Part shown: one piece after another, positions 34,383-46,561 of the stretch
How the letters are laid out: each line of letters opens with the position of its first letter
How positions within the stretch are numbered: position 1 is the stretch's first letter
Translations under genes and position numbers: made by a program
Assembly: GCF_016863535.1 (NCBI RefSeq)
Contig: NZ_BOPB01000002.1
Location: 372,001-436,000, forward strand
Length of the DNA: 64,000 bases
From: Micromonospora lutea
GTDB lineage: Bacteria > Actinomycetota > Actinomycetes > Mycobacteriales > Micromonosporaceae
Reading direction: 5' to 3'
The notes under the pieces: generated by a model
Database searches by the model: none
What the model saw: only the letters and a program-made list of their open reading frames with translations
Told to the model about the DNA's origin: nothing

Positions 34383-35477
34383 TCAGACTTCGTGCAGCGT
34401 GGCGGTGACGGCGCGGGCGGGGTCGGCTGTGCTGAGCACCTCGGTGCTGTCCACGAACTGGTCGACCGCGCCGATGTAGGGCGGCAACGCCAACACCTGT
34501 GGGTCCGTGATCGTACGGCGGGTGGCCTCGACGAACCGGTCCGCCGCCAACACGCGGAACGGCCGGTCGTGGAACGGACGCACGGTCGGCGCGACCGGCT
34601 CACCGAGGCCGAGATCGTTGTGGGCGCGGGCGAGATGCTCGTACGCGGCGCAGAGCGCATCCTCGCGATGCGGCCAGTCGGTGGCGGCGAGGGCTTCGGC
34701 GAGCAGCGGTTGCAGCGCCGGGGCGCAGCGCAGCCGGGCGAACGCGGTCCCCAACCACTTGTTGTAGGGCGGGTAGCGACGCTCGATGAGCATCGCCAGG
34801 CGCATCAGGTCGCGGACCAGGCGGCCGGCGACCAGCCGGGCGCCAAGGTCGTCGCCGCTCTCCGCGCAGCGGCCCGGGAAGGCTTCTTCCTGAGCGATAC
34901 GCCGCCACTGGCAGGCCAGCAGATACCGCCAGACGTCATCCGGGTACCACGCCAGCGCGGTCCGGACGGGTTCGAGCTGGCCGAGCCCGTCGTGGAAGAC
35001 GGCCCCCTCGGTGACCTCCAGCAGCAGCTGGGTCGGGATGGCCAGCCAGTCGCGGGCGCGCATGCCGTCGCGCGGGTCGACGCCGATCCGGTCGACCAGC
35101 CAGGTGTCGAGGTCGTGCAGGTCGACGCGGTGTTCGACCGGGGCGTCGCCGACGGGTTGCAGAGTCCGTGACCGTCCGGGCTCGGGTGAGCTGAAGTTCG
35201 TGCTCCAGCCGCGCACCGAGGCGGGCATCCGCTCGGCGAGCACCCTGCTGACCTGGCGGGCGTGCCGACGGGCGTCGGCGGGGTGGAGAAAGAGCAGCAG
35301 ACGCGGCCCCCAGTCGTGGTCGGTCGAGCGGGCGGTGTCGAAGCCGAGCACCTCGGAGCCCGGGCCCAGCAGTGCCGCCGAGTGCGCCAGATCCGGGAAG
35401 GCGGCATCGAGGATCGGTCGCACCGCCTCGCGGTACGTGCTGGCGGCCAGTGACAGGCCGGGTACGAACGTCGGCAC
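34383..35477 (-). CDS. DUF4037 protein, nucleotidyltransferase-like
   Basis: 364 residues from GTG 35477 with GGGAGG ten bases upstream. A GSEVLGFDTARSTDHDWGPR segment near residues 40-60 resembles a nucleotidyltransferase Gly-Ser...Asp-x-Asp motif. The rest is helical with DUF4037 features (LAWYPDDVWRYLLACQWRRIAQEEAF, PPYNKWLGTAF). Some members sit near aminoglycoside-type transferases, but a substrate is not evident. Confidence 0.82.
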   Translation of the reverse strand: MPTFVPGLSLAASTYREAVRPILDAAFPDLAHSAALLGPGSEVLGFDTARSTDHDWGPRLLLFLHPADARRHARQVSRVLAERMPASVRGWSTNFSSPEPGRSRTLQPVGDAPVEHRVDLHDLDTWLVDRIGVDPRDGMRARDWLAIPTQLLLEVTEGAVFHDGLGQLEPVRTALAWYPDDVWRYLLACQWRRIAQEEAFPGRCAESGDDLGARLVAGRLVRDLMRLAMLIERRYPPYNKWLGTAFARLRCAPALQPLLAEALAATDWPHREDALCAAYEHLARAHNDLGLGEPVAPTVRPFHDRPFRVLAADRFVEATRRTITDPQVLALPPYIGAVDQFVDSTEVLSTADPARAVTATLHEV

Positions 35478-35509
35478 GGTTCATCGCCTCCCCAGCAGCG
35501 GACGAGGGA

Positions 35510-35980
35510 TCACAGTGGCCCCAGGACGTCGTGCGGGTCCGCGTCCAGGGCGAGCGTGTCGAGTACCGCCAGTAGCTGGCGTTCCTCGTACCGGAAGTGG
35601 CTCTCCATGATTGCGGCGATGCCCTCGACGTGGCGGTCGAGTTCGGCCGGGGAGGCGGCCCGCTCCACGGCAGCCTGCAATCCGCCGAGCAGGTGCGCGA
35701 TCATCGAGTGGTCCTGCCTCAGGTGCCGCAGGGTGTCGCGCAGCTCCGGATGGGCGGCGGCGATCGCGGGGAACAGGTCGCGGTCCTCGCCCTCGTGGTG
35801 CTCGGTCAGCGCGACGCAGAAGCCATGGCAGAACAGCAGCAGATCGCGGGTGGCTGTTGCCGCGGCGTCGCCGCTGGCCAGCGCGCTGCGGGTCACCTCC
35901 AGCGCGCCGCGCAGCCGATCGTGCACGCGGCGCAGTTCGTGGCTCCAGGCGACGAGCCTGGTCTCCTCGCCCTCAGTCAC
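35510..35980 (-). CDS. Hemerythrin-like (HHE) domain protein
   Basis: 156 residues from GTG 35980. Di-iron ligands fit the HHE pattern: His in HELRRVHDRL, HHEGEDRDLFP, HLRQDHSMI, and ESHFRYEERQL. Such proteins bind oxygen or nitric oxide or sense redox state in the cytoplasm. It lies 32 bases upstream of the DUF4037 gene on the same strand and may be cotranscribed with it. Confidence 0.88.
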   Translation of the reverse strand: MTEGEETRLVAWSHELRRVHDRLRGALEVTRSALASGDAAATATRDLLLFCHGFCVALTEHHEGEDRDLFPAIAAAHPELRDTLRHLRQDHSMIAHLLGGLQAAVERAASPAELDRHVEGIAAIMESHFRYEERQLLAVLDTLALDADPHDVLGPL

Positions 35981-36110
35981 AAGAGGGCGAAGGCAACGAC
36001 TGTGTCATCGTCGTGGTCCTTTGTGTCCGACGCCTCCATGTCTGACACGGCCTGCCACCGACACGCGACGCTGGGGTGAGGCTACCCGACGACGTCGGCG
36101 GCGGCAGCCC

Positions 36111-36142
36111 TGATGGCCCGGCGCCGGAGGGCCGGGCCATCA
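36111..36142 (-). terminator. Terminator hairpin of ilvD
   Basis: The perfect 12-bp stem TGATGGCCCGGC / GCCGGGCCATCA has an 8-base loop and lies six bases beyond the ilvD stop on the minus strand. Confidence 0.75.
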
Positions 36143-36148
36143 GGCCGG

Positions 36149-37996
36149 TCACTCCGGGACGCGGCGGTAGGCGCCGTCGCTGGCAGAGGTGGCCATCGAG
36201 GCGTACGCACGCAGCGCCGCCGACACCGGGCGTTGCCGGTCGAGCGGGGTGTAGGGGCGGTCCCGCTTCTCCTGGGCGACCCGGCGGGCGTCCAGCACGT
36301 CGGTCGGCACGTTCAGCTCGATCGAGCGTGCCGGGATGTCGATGACGATCTCGTCGCCGGGCTCGACCAGCGCGATCAGCCCACCGGCGGCGGCCTCGGG
36401 GGAGGCGTGGCCGATCGACAGGCCCGAGGTGCCACCGGAGAAGCGGCCGTCGGTCAGCAGCGCGCAGGCCCGGCCCAACCCCCGGCCCTTGAGGAACGAG
36501 GTGGGGTAGAGCATCTCCTGCATGCCGGGCCCGCCCTTCGGCCCCTCGTAGCGGATCACCACCACGTCCCCGGCGACGATCTCCTTGGCCAGGATGGCGG
36601 TCACCGCGTCGTCCTGCGATTCGTAGACCTTCGCCGGGCCACGGAAGGTCAGGCACTCCTCGGGCACCCCGGCGGTCTTCACCACGCATCCATCCGGGGC
36701 GAGGTTGCCGTACAGGATGGCCAGGCCGCCGTCGGCGGTGTACGCGTGCTCGCGGTCGCGGATGCATCCATCGGCGGCGTCGGTGTCCAGTGCGGACCAG
36801 CGGTTGGTGGTGGAGAACGGCTCGGTGGTGCGCACCCCGCCGGGTGCGGCGTGGAACAGCTCGACCGCCTCGGGCTTGGCGGTTCCGCTCCGCACGTCCC
36901 AGTCGGCCAACCAGCCGTCCAGGGTGGGGGAGTGCACCGCGTGCACGTCCCGGCGCAGCAGGCCGGCGCGGTTGAGTTCGCCCAGGATGGCCGGGATGCC
37001 ACCGGCGCGGTGCACGTCCTCCATGTGGTACTGCGGCGAATTCGGGGCGACCTTGGCCAGGCACGGCACGCGACGGGAGATTTCGTCGATGTCGGCCACC
37101 GAGAAGTCCAACTCGGCCTCGCGAGCGGCGGCCAGCAGGTGCAGGATCGTGTTCGTCGATCCGCCCATCGCCACGTCCAGCGCGACGGCGTTCTCGAACG
37201 CGGCCCGGGAGGCCACCTCGCGGGGCAGCACCGAGGCGTCGTCGCCGTCGTACCACCGCTTGGCGATCTCCACGGCGGTGCGGCCGGCTTCGACGAAGAG
37301 CGACCGGCGGGCGGCGTGGGTGGCCAGCACCGAGCCGTTGCCCGGCAGCGCCAGCCCGATCGCCTCGGTCAGGCAGTTCATCGAGTTCGCGGTGAACATG
37401 CCGGAACAGGAACCGCAGGTGGGGCAGGCGGACCGCTCGATCTCGCCGAGTTGCTCGTCGGTGACGCTCTCGTTCGAGGAGGCGATCATCGCGTCGATCA
37501 GGTCGATCTTGCTGTGCACGATCCCCTCGATCGCCACCGTCTTGCCGGCCTCCATCGGGCCGCCGGAGACGAACACGGTGGGGATGTTGAGCCGGAGCGC
37601 GGCCAGCAGCATCCCCGGAGTGATCTTGTCGCAGTTCGAGATGCAGACCAGGGCGTCGGCGCAGTGCGCGTTGACCATGTACTCCACCGCGTCGGCGATC
37701 AACTCTCGGCTGGGCAGGGAGTAGAGCATGCCGCCGTGGCCCATGGCGATGCCGTCGTCGACCGCGATCGTGTTGAACTCCCGGCCCACCCCGCCGGCGG
37801 CGGCCACCGCGTCGGCCACCAGACCGCCCATGTCCTTGAGGTGTACGTGGCCCGGCACGAACTGGGTGAAACTGTTCGCGATGGCGACGATCGGCTTGCC
37901 AAAGTCGTCGTCGGTCATCCCGGTGGCCCGCCAGAGGGCCCGGGCACCGGCCATCGTCCGACCGTGCGTGGAGGTCTTCGACCGCAGCTCAGGCAT
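36149..37996 (-). CDS. ilvD: Dihydroxyacid dehydratase
   Basis: 615 residues from ATG 37996 ([21 protein letters not shown]), the normal length. It dehydrates 2,3-dihydroxy-3-methylbutanoate or -pentanoate to the 2-oxoacids of valine and isoleucine. Iron-sulfur Cys are in [10 protein letters not shown] and [17 protein letters not shown]; the substrate and metal segments GGPMEAGK and [12 protein letters not shown] are intact. It stands apart from ilvBNC, separated by a divergent GGDEF/EAL gene, and ends at a clear terminator. Confidence 0.96.
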   Translation of the reverse strand: MPELRSKTSTHGRTMAGARALWRATGMTDDDFGKPIVAIANSFTQFVPGHVHLKDMGGLVADAVAAAGGVGREFNTIAVDDGIAMGHGGMLYSLPSRELIADAVEYMVNAHCADALVCISNCDKITPGMLLAALRLNIPTVFVSGGPMEAGKTVAIEGIVHSKIDLIDAMIASSNESVTDEQLGEIERSACPTCGSCSGMFTANSMNCLTEAIGLALPGNGSVLATHAARRSLFVEAGRTAVEIAKRWYDGDDASVLPREVASRAAFENAVALDVAMGGSTNTILHLLAAAREAELDFSVADIDEISRRVPCLAKVAPNSPQYHMEDVHRAGGIPAILGELNRAGLLRRDVHAVHSPTLDGWLADWDVRSGTAKPEAVELFHAAPGGVRTTEPFSTTNRWSALDTDAADGCIRDREHAYTADGGLAILYGNLAPDGCVVKTAGVPEECLTFRGPAKVYESQDDAVTAILAKEIVAGDVVVIRYEGPKGGPGMQEMLYPTSFLKGRGLGRACALLTDGRFSGGTSGLSIGHASPEAAAGGLIALVEPGDEIVIDIPARSIELNVPTDVLDARRVAQEKRDRPYTPLDRQRPVSAALRAYASMATSASDGAYRRVPE

Positions 37997-38106
37997 GTGT
38001 ACCAGTCTTACACCGCCGGGACGGTCCGGACACGGGCCTCGCGCCGTGTCCCAACAGATGCACACCCGACCCCCACAGCGGCCGTCGATCCGGCAGAGTT
38101 GAGGGC

Positions 38107-40518
38107 GTGCACACACCCCCGGCCATGATCGGCGCTGCGGTGCTGAGCACGCTGATCGCCCTGACGGCCGGCGTGTTGCTGGGCGTCGCCGTCCGCCGCC
38201 GGGCCGCACCCCACCGTCTGGTGTACGCGGTACTGGCCGTCGGCGGCGCGCTCGCCGTGGTGACCATGCTGGTCGGGGTGGCGGTCACCCTGACCACGAA
38301 CGAGCACTGGGCGCACGAGCAGCAGCAGCGCACCAGCTGGGCCACGCTGGTGGCGCTCGGCATGGCCCTCAGCGGCCTGCTGTTCTGCTTCAGTCTGCTC
38401 CGGTTGCCCGGGGTGACCGGTTCGGTGCCCTCGGCGGCCCGGCTCGCGCTGGACGGCGTGATCGTGGGCACCGCGCTGTGGTTCGTCGGCTGGGTGTTGT
38501 TCTCCGAGCCGACCCGGGTGCTCGGCGACGCGACGCCGATGGCCTGTCCGTCGATCCTGCTCGCCTCGGTCAGCGCGGCGTTGAGCACCGGTCTCTCCGC
38601 GATCATGGTGCTCCGGGCACCCGCGCCCCGACGGTGCCTCGTCGTGCTGGGTACCGGGATCACCGCCGTGTCGGTGGGTGGGCTGGGGGTCGCGGCCGGG
38701 CTCTGCCAGGCCGGGCCGGGGCTGGCGTTGATCGGCGCGGTGGTGCTCGCCACGGGGCTGCTCACCGCCGCGATGGCGGCCTACCGCATCGACCCGCCGG
38801 GCCAGCTCGCCATCGACGTGATTCGCCGCGACGGCGAGTACGCCTTCGTGCCGATGGTCGCGATGGCCGCCTCCGCGATATACCACCTCCTCCAGGACGG
38901 CCGGTTCGACGGCTTGGCCATCGCCGCCGGCAGCGTCGAGGGGTTCGCCCTGGTCGCCCGGCAGTACCTCACCCTGCACGACGTGCGGGCCTACGCCCGC
39001 CGACTGACCGACCGGGAGGCGCACTTCCGGCAGCTCGCGCACACCGACGCGCTCACCGGCCTGGCCAACCGTCGCGGCCTGCTCCAGGCCCTGCACCGCG
39101 GTGCCGAGGAACAGGTGCCGTGCGTACTGCTCGGCTTGGACCTGGACGGCTTCAAGAACGTCAACGACATGCGGGGCCACGACGTCGGCGATGCGGTTCT
39201 CGCCGAGGTCGGTCGGCGGCTGCGGAACAACCTGCGTCCCGGTGATCTCGCGGCCCGGCTCGGTGGTGACGAGTTCGCGGTGCTCATGCACGGTGGCGCG
39301 GCGGAGGCGGGGGTGGTCGCGGAGCGGCTGCTGAAGGTGCTCGGTGGCGCCTACGAGCAGCCCGAGGCTCCCGTCTTCCTCTCGGTCAGCATCGGCCTGG
39401 CCGGCTGGGCCGACGAACCCGACGTCGAACTGCTGCTGCGGCACGCGGATCTGGCGCTGCGCTACGCCAAGCAACGCGGCAAGAACCGGATCGAGCGCTA
39501 CGACGGCGCGTACGACCGGCTGTTGCGCCGCCGTACCACGCTGGAGCACGAGCTGCGCGGCGCGATCGAGCGCGACGAGTTGCGGCTGGTGTTCCAGCCG
39601 GTGGCCTCGCTGCCGTCGGTGCGCCCGGTCGGCGCGGAGGCGCTGCTGCGGTGGCATCACCCGGAGCTGGGCAACGTCCGGCCGGACGAGTTCATCCCGC
39701 TCGCCGAGGAGAGCGGGATGATCGCCAAACTCGGCGCCTGGGTGCTGCACCAGGCCTGCTACCAGCTGTCCCGCTGGCTGGCCGAGGGTCACGACGTCTG
39801 GGTGTCGGTCAACGTCTCCCCGCGTGAGCTGCACGCCCCCGAGTACGTGGTGCAGGTCGCCGAGGCGCTGCGCGCCCATCACGTGCCGCCGCAGCGGCTG
39901 GTGCTGGAGGTCACCGAGCACGCGGTCGCCACCGACCTCGACGAGCTGATCCGGCGGCTGACCGCGCTGCGGCTGACCGGGGTACGGATCGCCCTGGACG
40001 ACTTCGGGGCCGGTTACTCCTCGCTCAACCAGCTCCGCCGGCTCCCGATCGACATCCTGAAGATCGATCATGGGCTGGTGGCGGAGCACGAGCCGGTCCG
40101 GCCGGTCGGGCGTGACGGCCCGGCCTTCGCCCCGATGGTCGACATCGTGATGCGGCTGGGCCACCAGTTCGGCCTGGAGGTGATCGCCGAAGGGGTCACC
40201 ACCCCCACGGAACTGGCCGCGGTGGTGGCCGCCGGTTGCCGGTTCGGTCAGGGTGCGTTGTTCGGCTGGGGCGTACCGGCGGAGCACCTGGAGGCGATGC
40301 TGGAGGCGGCGACGTCGCCGGGTGCCCGCCCGGCCCGTCCCGCGACCGAGGTCACCTCACTCCCGCAGCCTGTCGCCCCGCCCGTCCAGCGCCGGGCCGA
40401 GGGCGTCTCCCAGCAGGTCAGACCCGGTCCGTACGGCGCGTCCGGTGGTGACGCGCCGACGTCCGTTAACCAAAATGTGGGATCAGTTGACTCATCGCAT
40501 GAGATGCGTCAGTCTTGA
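38107..40518 (+). CDS. Membrane GGDEF-EAL cyclic di-GMP enzyme
   Basis: 803 residues from GTG 38107. About eight membrane segments fill residues 5-235 and a short helix connects to a GGDEF domain (about 310-465) with intact [10 protein letters not shown]. The EAL domain (about 485-730) is also intact ([47 protein letters not shown]). Both synthesis and hydrolysis of c-di-GMP are possible. A Pro-rich tail of about 60 residues follows, and its last codons overlap the probable ilvB promoter/operator region. This suggests the reading frame runs into the regulatory DNA of the next operon. Confidence 0.93.
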   Translation: MHTPPAMIGAAVLSTLIALTAGVLLGVAVRRRAAPHRLVYAVLAVGGALAVVTMLVGVAVTLTTNEHWAHEQQQRTSWATLVALGMALSGLLFCFSLLRLPGVTGSVPSAARLALDGVIVGTALWFVGWVLFSEPTRVLGDATPMACPSILLASVSAALSTGLSAIMVLRAPAPRRCLVVLGTGITAVSVGGLGVAAGLCQAGPGLALIGAVVLATGLLTAAMAAYRIDPPGQLAIDVIRRDGEYAFVPMVAMAASAIYHLLQDGRFDGLAIAAGSVEGFALVARQYLTLHDVRAYARRLTDREAHFRQLAHTDALTGLANRRGLLQALHRGAEEQVPCVLLGLDLDGFKNVNDMRGHDVGDAVLAEVGRRLRNNLRPGDLAARLGGDEFAVLMHGGAAEAGVVAERLLKVLGGAYEQPEAPVFLSVSIGLAGWADEPDVELLLRHADLALRYAKQRGKNRIERYDGAYDRLLRRRTTLEHELRGAIERDELRLVFQPVASLPSVRPVGAEALLRWHHPELGNVRPDEFIPLAEESGMIAKLGAWVLHQACYQLSRWLAEGHDVWVSVNVSPRELHAPEYVVQVAEALRAHHVPPQRLVLEVTEHAVATDLDELIRRLTALRLTGVRIALDDFGAGYSSLNQLRRLPIDILKIDHGLVAEHEPVRPVGRDGPAFAPMVDIVMRLGHQFGLEVIAEGVTTPTELAAVVAAGCRFGQGALFGWGVPAEHLEAMLEAATSPGARPARPATEVTSLPQPVAPPVQRRAEGVSQQVRPGPYGASGGDAPTSVNQNVGSVDSSHEMRQS
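40488..40511. promoter_or_regulatory. Imperfect 24-bp palindrome before the ilvB leader
   Basis: TGAC-N-CATC-N-CATG-N-GATG-N-GTCA reads the same on both strands at 20 of 24 positions. It includes a TTGACT word (40487-40492). It lies inside the last codons of the GGDEF-EAL gene and just before the ilvB leader peptide, so it could bind a regulator of the ilv operon. No such regulator is adjacent. Confidence 0.4.
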
Positions 40519-40522
40519 GCTC

Positions 40523-40558
40523 ATGTCGTCGTACCGGTCGCTGCGAGTACTTACCTGA
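40523..40558 (+). CDS. ilvB leader peptide
   Basis: ATG 40523 opens an 11-residue peptide, MSSYRSLRVLT, ending in TGA. It contains Leu-Arg-Val-Leu with CTG, GTA and CTT; CTT and GTA are uncommon in this GC-rich genome. A stem-loop begins at its stop and a terminator follows, the classic layout for ribosome-mediated attenuation of branched-chain amino acid genes. Confidence 0.75.
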   Translation: MSSYRSLRVLT

Positions 40559-40617
40559 GCGCACTCTCCCTGACTGAGAGTGCGCTGGCCCCGTGCATCT
40601 GGCACGTGGGCCTTTTT
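40558..40617 (+). terminator. ilvB attenuator: pause hairpin plus intrinsic terminator
   Basis: Hairpin 1 pairs AGCGCACTCTC (40558-40568) with GAGAGTGCGCT (40576-40586), 11 perfect pairs. Hairpin 2 pairs GGCCCCGTGC (40587-40596) with GCACGTGGGCC (40602-40612), one base bulged, followed directly by TTTTTCTT. It lies 86 bases before the ilvB start. The competing antiterminator pairing could not be worked out by eye. Confidence 0.85.
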
Positions 40618-40703
40618 CTTGCCGTCGAACCAATCGAACGCAGGCCCCGCCCGCGTTTCCCAGTGTGAGCAGCCCCACCCACTCCAGCCAAAGGCCAACC
40701 GCC

Positions 40704-42574
40704 ATGACGAGACCCACGCCCGAGACTCTCGCCCACTCCGCCCGGCGCGCCCGCACCGCCGCCGAGGCGCCGGGCGACGCCGATCACACCCGCGCCGCCT
40801 CGCCGGCCGTACCAGCGACGCGGCCGGCTCCGGCCCAGGTGTCCGGTGCCGGCTCCCTGGTGCGCTCCCTGGAGGCACTCGGTGTAGACGTCGTCTTCGG
40901 TATTCCGGGCGGCGCGATCCTGCCGGCGTACGACCCGCTCTACGACTCGACCGTGCGGCACATCCTGGTCCGGCACGAGCAGGGCGCCGGGCACGCCGCC
41001 ACCGGCTACGCCCAGGCCACCGGGCGGGTCGGGGTGTGCATCGCCACCTCCGGTCCGGGCGCGACGAACCTGGTCACCCCGATCGCCGACGCGTACATGG
41101 ACTCGGTGCCGCTGGTGGCGATCACCGGTCAGGTGGCTCGCCCGTCGATCGGCACGGACGCCTTCCAGGAGGCGGACATCCAGGGCATCACGCTGCCGAT
41201 CACCAAGCACAACTTCCTGGTCCAGGAGGCCAGTGAGATCCCCCGGGTGCTGGCCGAGGCGTTCCACCTGGCCTCGACCGGGCGTCCCGGGCCGGTCCTG
41301 GTGGACATCCCCAAGGACGTCCTCCAGGCGCCGACGACCTTCGCCTGGCCGCCCGCGCTGGACCTGCCCGGTTACCGGCCGACGCTGCACCCGCACGGCA
41401 AGCAGATCCGGGAGGCGGCCCGGCTGATCAACGGTGCCCGCCGGCCGGTGCTCTACGTCGGGGGCGGAGTGCTCAAGGCCGGTGCCACCGAGGGCCTGCG
41501 CCGGTTGGCCGAGCTGACCGGCATCCCGGTGGTCACCACGCTGATGGCGCTCGGCGCGTTCCCCGACTCACATCAGCAGCATCTGGGCATGCCCGGCATG
41601 CACGGCACCGTGGCCGCCGTCTACGGGCTGCAGAAGGCCGACCTGATCGTGGCGTTGGGCGCCCGGTTCGACGACCGGGTCACCGGCAAACTGGACTCCT
41701 TCGCACCGGACGCCACCGTGGTGCACGCCGACATCGACCCGGCCGAGATCGGCAAGAACCGGCACGCGGACGTGCCGATCGTCGGGGACGCCCGGCATGT
41801 CATCGACGAGCTGGTGGCCGCGGTCACCGCCGAGCGGGCGGCGGGACGCACCGCCGACATCACCGACTGGTGGACGCAGCTGGACGACCTGCGCGAGCGC
41901 TACCCGCTGGGTTACGAGGAGCCGTCCGACGGCACCCTCTCCCCGCAGTACGTGATCAAGCGGCTGGGGGAGATCGCCGGGCCGGACGCGATCTACGTCG
42001 CCGGGGTCGGCCAGCACCAGATGTGGGCCTCCCAGTTCATCTCGTACGAGAAGCCGCAGACCTGGCTCAACTCCGGTGGCCTCGGCACCATGGGCTACGC
42101 GGTGCCGGCGGCGATGGGCGCCAAGGTCGGCCGACCGGACACGGTGGTCTGGGCCATCGACGGTGACGGTTGCTTCCAGATGACCAACCAGGAGCTGGCC
42201 ACCTGCGCGCTGGAAGGCATCCCGGTCAAGATCGCGCTCATCAACAACGGCAACCTCGGCATGGTCCGCCAGTGGCAGACGCTCTTCTACGGCGAGCGTT
42301 ACTCCAACACCGACCTCGGCACCCACAAGCACCGCATCCCGGACTTCGTCAAGCTCGCCGAGGCGCTCGGCTGCGTGGGACTGCGTTGCGAGACCGTTGA
42401 GGACGTGGACCGCACCATCGAGATGGCCATGTCCATCAACGACGCACCGGTGGTCATCGACTTCGTGGTCGGCAAGGACGCCATGGTCTGGCCGATGGTC
42501 GCCGCCGGCACCAGCAACGACGAGATCATGTTCGCCCGCGGCGTCCGCCCGGCCTTCGACGAGGATGACCTGTA

Positions 42575-42575
<1 letters not shown>
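40704..42575 (+). CDS. ilvB: Acetolactate synthase large subunit
   Basis: 623 residues from ATG 40704 ([15 protein letters not shown]). It condenses pyruvate with pyruvate or 2-oxobutyrate using ThDP and FAD. The ThDP-activating Glu is in [13 protein letters not shown], with later blocks [27 protein letters not shown] and [17 protein letters not shown]...[12 protein letters not shown] (the GDG-N ThDP site, given in parts). A 50-residue Ala/Arg/Pro-rich N-terminal extension precedes the domain. Its stop overlaps the ilvN start by one base. Transcription is controlled by the attenuator upstream. Confidence 0.96.
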
Positions 42576-44187
<1,612 letters not shown>

Positions 44188-44201
44188 ACGCATTTCCCAA
44201 C

Positions 44202-44245
44202 GGCACCCGGGCCCGGCGTTCTCCCCGACGCCGGGGCCGGGTGCC
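44202..44245 (+). terminator. Terminator of ilvBNC
   Basis: An 18-bp stem, GGCACCCGGGCCCGGCGT paired with ACGCCGGGGCCGGGTGCC, has one mismatch and an 8-base loop. It lies 14 bases after ilvC and is followed by GTGTTGTC. Confidence 0.8.
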
Positions 44246-44263
44246 GTGTTGTCACCTGCTGGC

Positions 44264-44275
44264 TAACGATCGTTA
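44264..44275. promoter_or_regulatory. TAACGATCGTTA palindrome upstream of serA
   Basis: This perfect 12-bp palindrome sits in an AT-richer patch between the ilvC terminator and serA, about 190 bases before the serA start. It could be an operator; no promoter boxes were matched with confidence. The rest of 44276-44461 shows nothing further. Confidence 0.3.
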
Positions 44276-44461
44276 ACACGCACGTCACGGCGGGGTTGTG
44301 AGGGCACTCACCCCACACTCCAGGGCGCGTCGGGCGGCCCGCGCCCTACGATCGCGGGTAGGTGCTCCAGGCGGCACCTGACGGCCATGGCCCGGAGCGC
44401 GCCGGGCGCAGCGCAGCGCCCAGCCCCCGGCCGACCGCTCTGACGACATCTACGAGGACCA

Positions 44462-46060
44462 ATGACTCCTGTCGTACTGATCGCCGAAGAACTCGCTCCC
44501 GCCGCCATCGAGGTGCTCGCCCACGACTTCGACGTCCGGCACGTGGACGGCACCGACCGCCCGGCCCTGCTCTCGGCGCTCTCCGAGGCCGACGCCGTCA
44601 TCGTCCGCAGTGCCACCCAGATCGACGCCGAGGCCATCGCCGCCGCCCCCCGACTCAAGGTCGTCGCCCGGGCCGGTGTCGGACTGGACAACGTCGAGGT
44701 ACCGGCCGCCACCGCGCGGGGCGTCATGGTCGTCAACGCACCCACCTCCAACATCGTCTCTGCTGCTGAGCAAGCCGTCGCGCTGCTGCTCGCGGTCGCC
44801 CGCAACACCGCCAGCGCCAGCGCGGCCCTCAAGGCGGGGGAGTGGAAGCGGTCGAAGTACACGGGTGTGGAGCTCCAGGGCAAGACGGTCGGCGTGGTCG
44901 GCCTCGGCCGCATCGGCGTGCTCTTCGCCTCCCGGATCGCCGCGTTCGGCACCCGGCTCATCGCGTACGACCCGTACATCCAGCCGGCCCGGGCCGCGCA
45001 GCTCGGGGTACGGCTGGTCGGCCTGGAGGAGTTGCTGCGGGAGAGCGACTTCATCTCGATCCATCTGCCGAAGACCCCGGAGACCGTGGGTCTGATCGGT
45101 GAGAAGGAACTATCCATCGTCAAGCCGGGCGTACGGATCGTCAACGCTGCCCGGGGCGGGCTGATCGACGAGCAGGCACTGGCTGACGCGCTCGCCGAGG
45201 GACGGGTCGGCGGTGCCGGGGTGGACGTCTACGCCAAGGAGCCGTGCACCTCCTCGCCGCTGTTCGCCTTCGACAACGTGGTGGCCACCCCGCACCTGGG
45301 CGCCTCCACCGCCGAGGCGCAGGACAAGGCCGGTCTGGCGGTCGCCAAGAGCGTGAAGCTGGCCCTGCAGGGCGAGTTCGTGCCGGACGCGGTCAACGTA
45401 CAGGCCGGCGGCGTGGTGGCCGAGGACGTCCGGCCGTTGCTGCCGCTGGCGGAGAAGCTCGGTCGCGCCTTCACCGCGGTAGCCGGCGGAGTCGCCGCCA
45501 GCGTCACCGTGGAGGTACGCGGTGAGATCGTCAACCACGACGTCTCGGTGCTCAAACTCGCCGCCACCAAGGGCCTGTTCAGCTCGGTGGTCGAGGAGCA
45601 GGTGACCTACGTCAACGCGCCGCACCTGGCAGCCGAGCGCGGCGTGGAGGTGTCGCTGAGCACCCAGACCGAGACCGTCGACCACCCGGTCCTGGTCACC
45701 GTGCGTGGTGCGCTGCCCGACGGCCGTACGGTCAGCGTCTCCGGCACCGTCACCCAGGCCGGCGCCCGTGACGTCATCAAGCTGACCGAGGTGGACGGCT
45801 TCGATGTGGAGATCGGCGCCGAGGGCATCCTGCTCTTCCTGCGCTACGCCGACCGGCCGGGTGTGGTCGGTATCGTCGGCACCCTGCTCGGTGAGGCCGG
45901 CATCAACATCGCGGCGATGCAGGTGGCCCGCCGGGAGGCCGGCGGTGAGACGCTGATGACCCTCACCGTGGACCAGGCGCTCGGTGCCGACCTGCTCACC
46001 TCGGCCGCCGACTCGATCGGTGCCATCTCCGCCAGCGCCGCCGACCTGCGCGACGAGTAG
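44462..46060 (+). CDS. serA: D-3-phosphoglycerate dehydrogenase, long form with ACT domain
   Basis: 532 residues from ATG 44462, with GAGGA nine bases upstream. It catalyses the first step of serine synthesis. The NAD site is VGVVGLGRIGVLFASRIAAFG; the catalytic Arg is in NAARGGLIDE, the Glu in YAKEPC (Asp-Val-Tyr-x-x-Glu-Pro type) and the His in ATPHLGAST. An intervening domain (about 310-450) and a C-terminal ACT domain (LLFLRYADRPGVVGIVGTLLGEAGINIAAMQ, in parts) make it the mycobacterial-type serine-inhibited enzyme. It ends at a strong hairpin. Confidence 0.96.
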   Translation: MTPVVLIAEELAPAAIEVLAHDFDVRHVDGTDRPALLSALSEADAVIVRSATQIDAEAIAAAPRLKVVARAGVGLDNVEVPAATARGVMVVNAPTSNIVSAAEQAVALLLAVARNTASASAALKAGEWKRSKYTGVELQGKTVGVVGLGRIGVLFASRIAAFGTRLIAYDPYIQPARAAQLGVRLVGLEELLRESDFISIHLPKTPETVGLIGEKELSIVKPGVRIVNAARGGLIDEQALADALAEGRVGGAGVDVYAKEPCTSSPLFAFDNVVATPHLGASTAEAQDKAGLAVAKSVKLALQGEFVPDAVNVQAGGVVAEDVRPLLPLAEKLGRAFTAVAGGVAASVTVEVRGEIVNHDVSVLKLAATKGLFSSVVEEQVTYVNAPHLAAERGVEVSLSTQTETVDHPVLVTVRGALPDGRTVSVSGTVTQAGARDVIKLTEVDGFDVEIGAEGILLFLRYADRPGVVGIVGTLLGEAGINIAAMQVARREAGGETLMTLTVDQALGADLLTSAADSIGAISASAADLRDE

Positions 46061-46088
46061 CCCGCGCGGACAATCCAGGCACGCCACG

Positions 46089-46117
46089 GAGGGGCCCGGC
46101 CATCGGCCGGGCCCCTC
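46089..46117 (+). terminator. Terminator of serA
   Basis: The perfect stem GAGGGGCCCGGCC / GGCCGGGCCCCTC has a short ATC loop and lies 28 bases after the serA stop. Confidence 0.78.
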
Positions 46118-46201
46118 GTCGTCCGATCGCCGGGCAGGTGGCGGTCGGGTACCGCGTCCGCACCTGCCGCCGGGTTCGCCCCCCGGCGCCTGGCGGGTCG
46201 G

Positions 46202-46561
46202 TCAGCCGGGCAACCGAACCCCGGGCGGCGGGTAGACCGAGCCGTCCTGGGCGTCGAAGAGCATCAGCCGGTGCTCGCCGGCGAGCCGCTCGATGTCGAG
46301 CAGCACCTGGTCCGGGCAGGCCGGATCCAGGTTCAGCTCGATGTGATCGGCCGCTTTGTGCAGTGGCGCGACCGCCCACGGAGTGTTCGGGCCGGCCGGC
46401 TGCTCGGGGTAGCTGGCGGTGATCGCCCGATAGAAGGCGACACACCGCGGGTCCGGTTGACGCTCGTGGTGCCGGCCGTTGCGGCACTGCTGCACCGCCG
46501 CTCGTACGTCCTCGGGCGTCGCCCCATCCGCCAGGGCCCACACGCTCAGATCGAAACTCAC
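46202..46561 (-). CDS. Hypothetical conserved small protein
   Basis: 119 residues from GTG 46561 (MSFDLSVWALADGATPEDV). It is acidic and soluble, with no membrane segment. I do not recognise a named domain, although MSFDL(S/A)VWA starts are seen in a family of uncharacterised proteins. Blocks such as CRNGRHHERQPDPR and HIELNLDPACPDQVLLDIERLAGEHRLMLFDAQDG look folded, not random. It may pair with nothing, as both neighbours are separated by intergenic DNA. Confidence 0.65.
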   Translation of the reverse strand: MSFDLSVWALADGATPEDVRAAVQQCRNGRHHERQPDPRCVAFYRAITASYPEQPAGPNTPWAVAPLHKAADHIELNLDPACPDQVLLDIERLAGEHRLMLFDAQDGSVYPPPGVRLPG

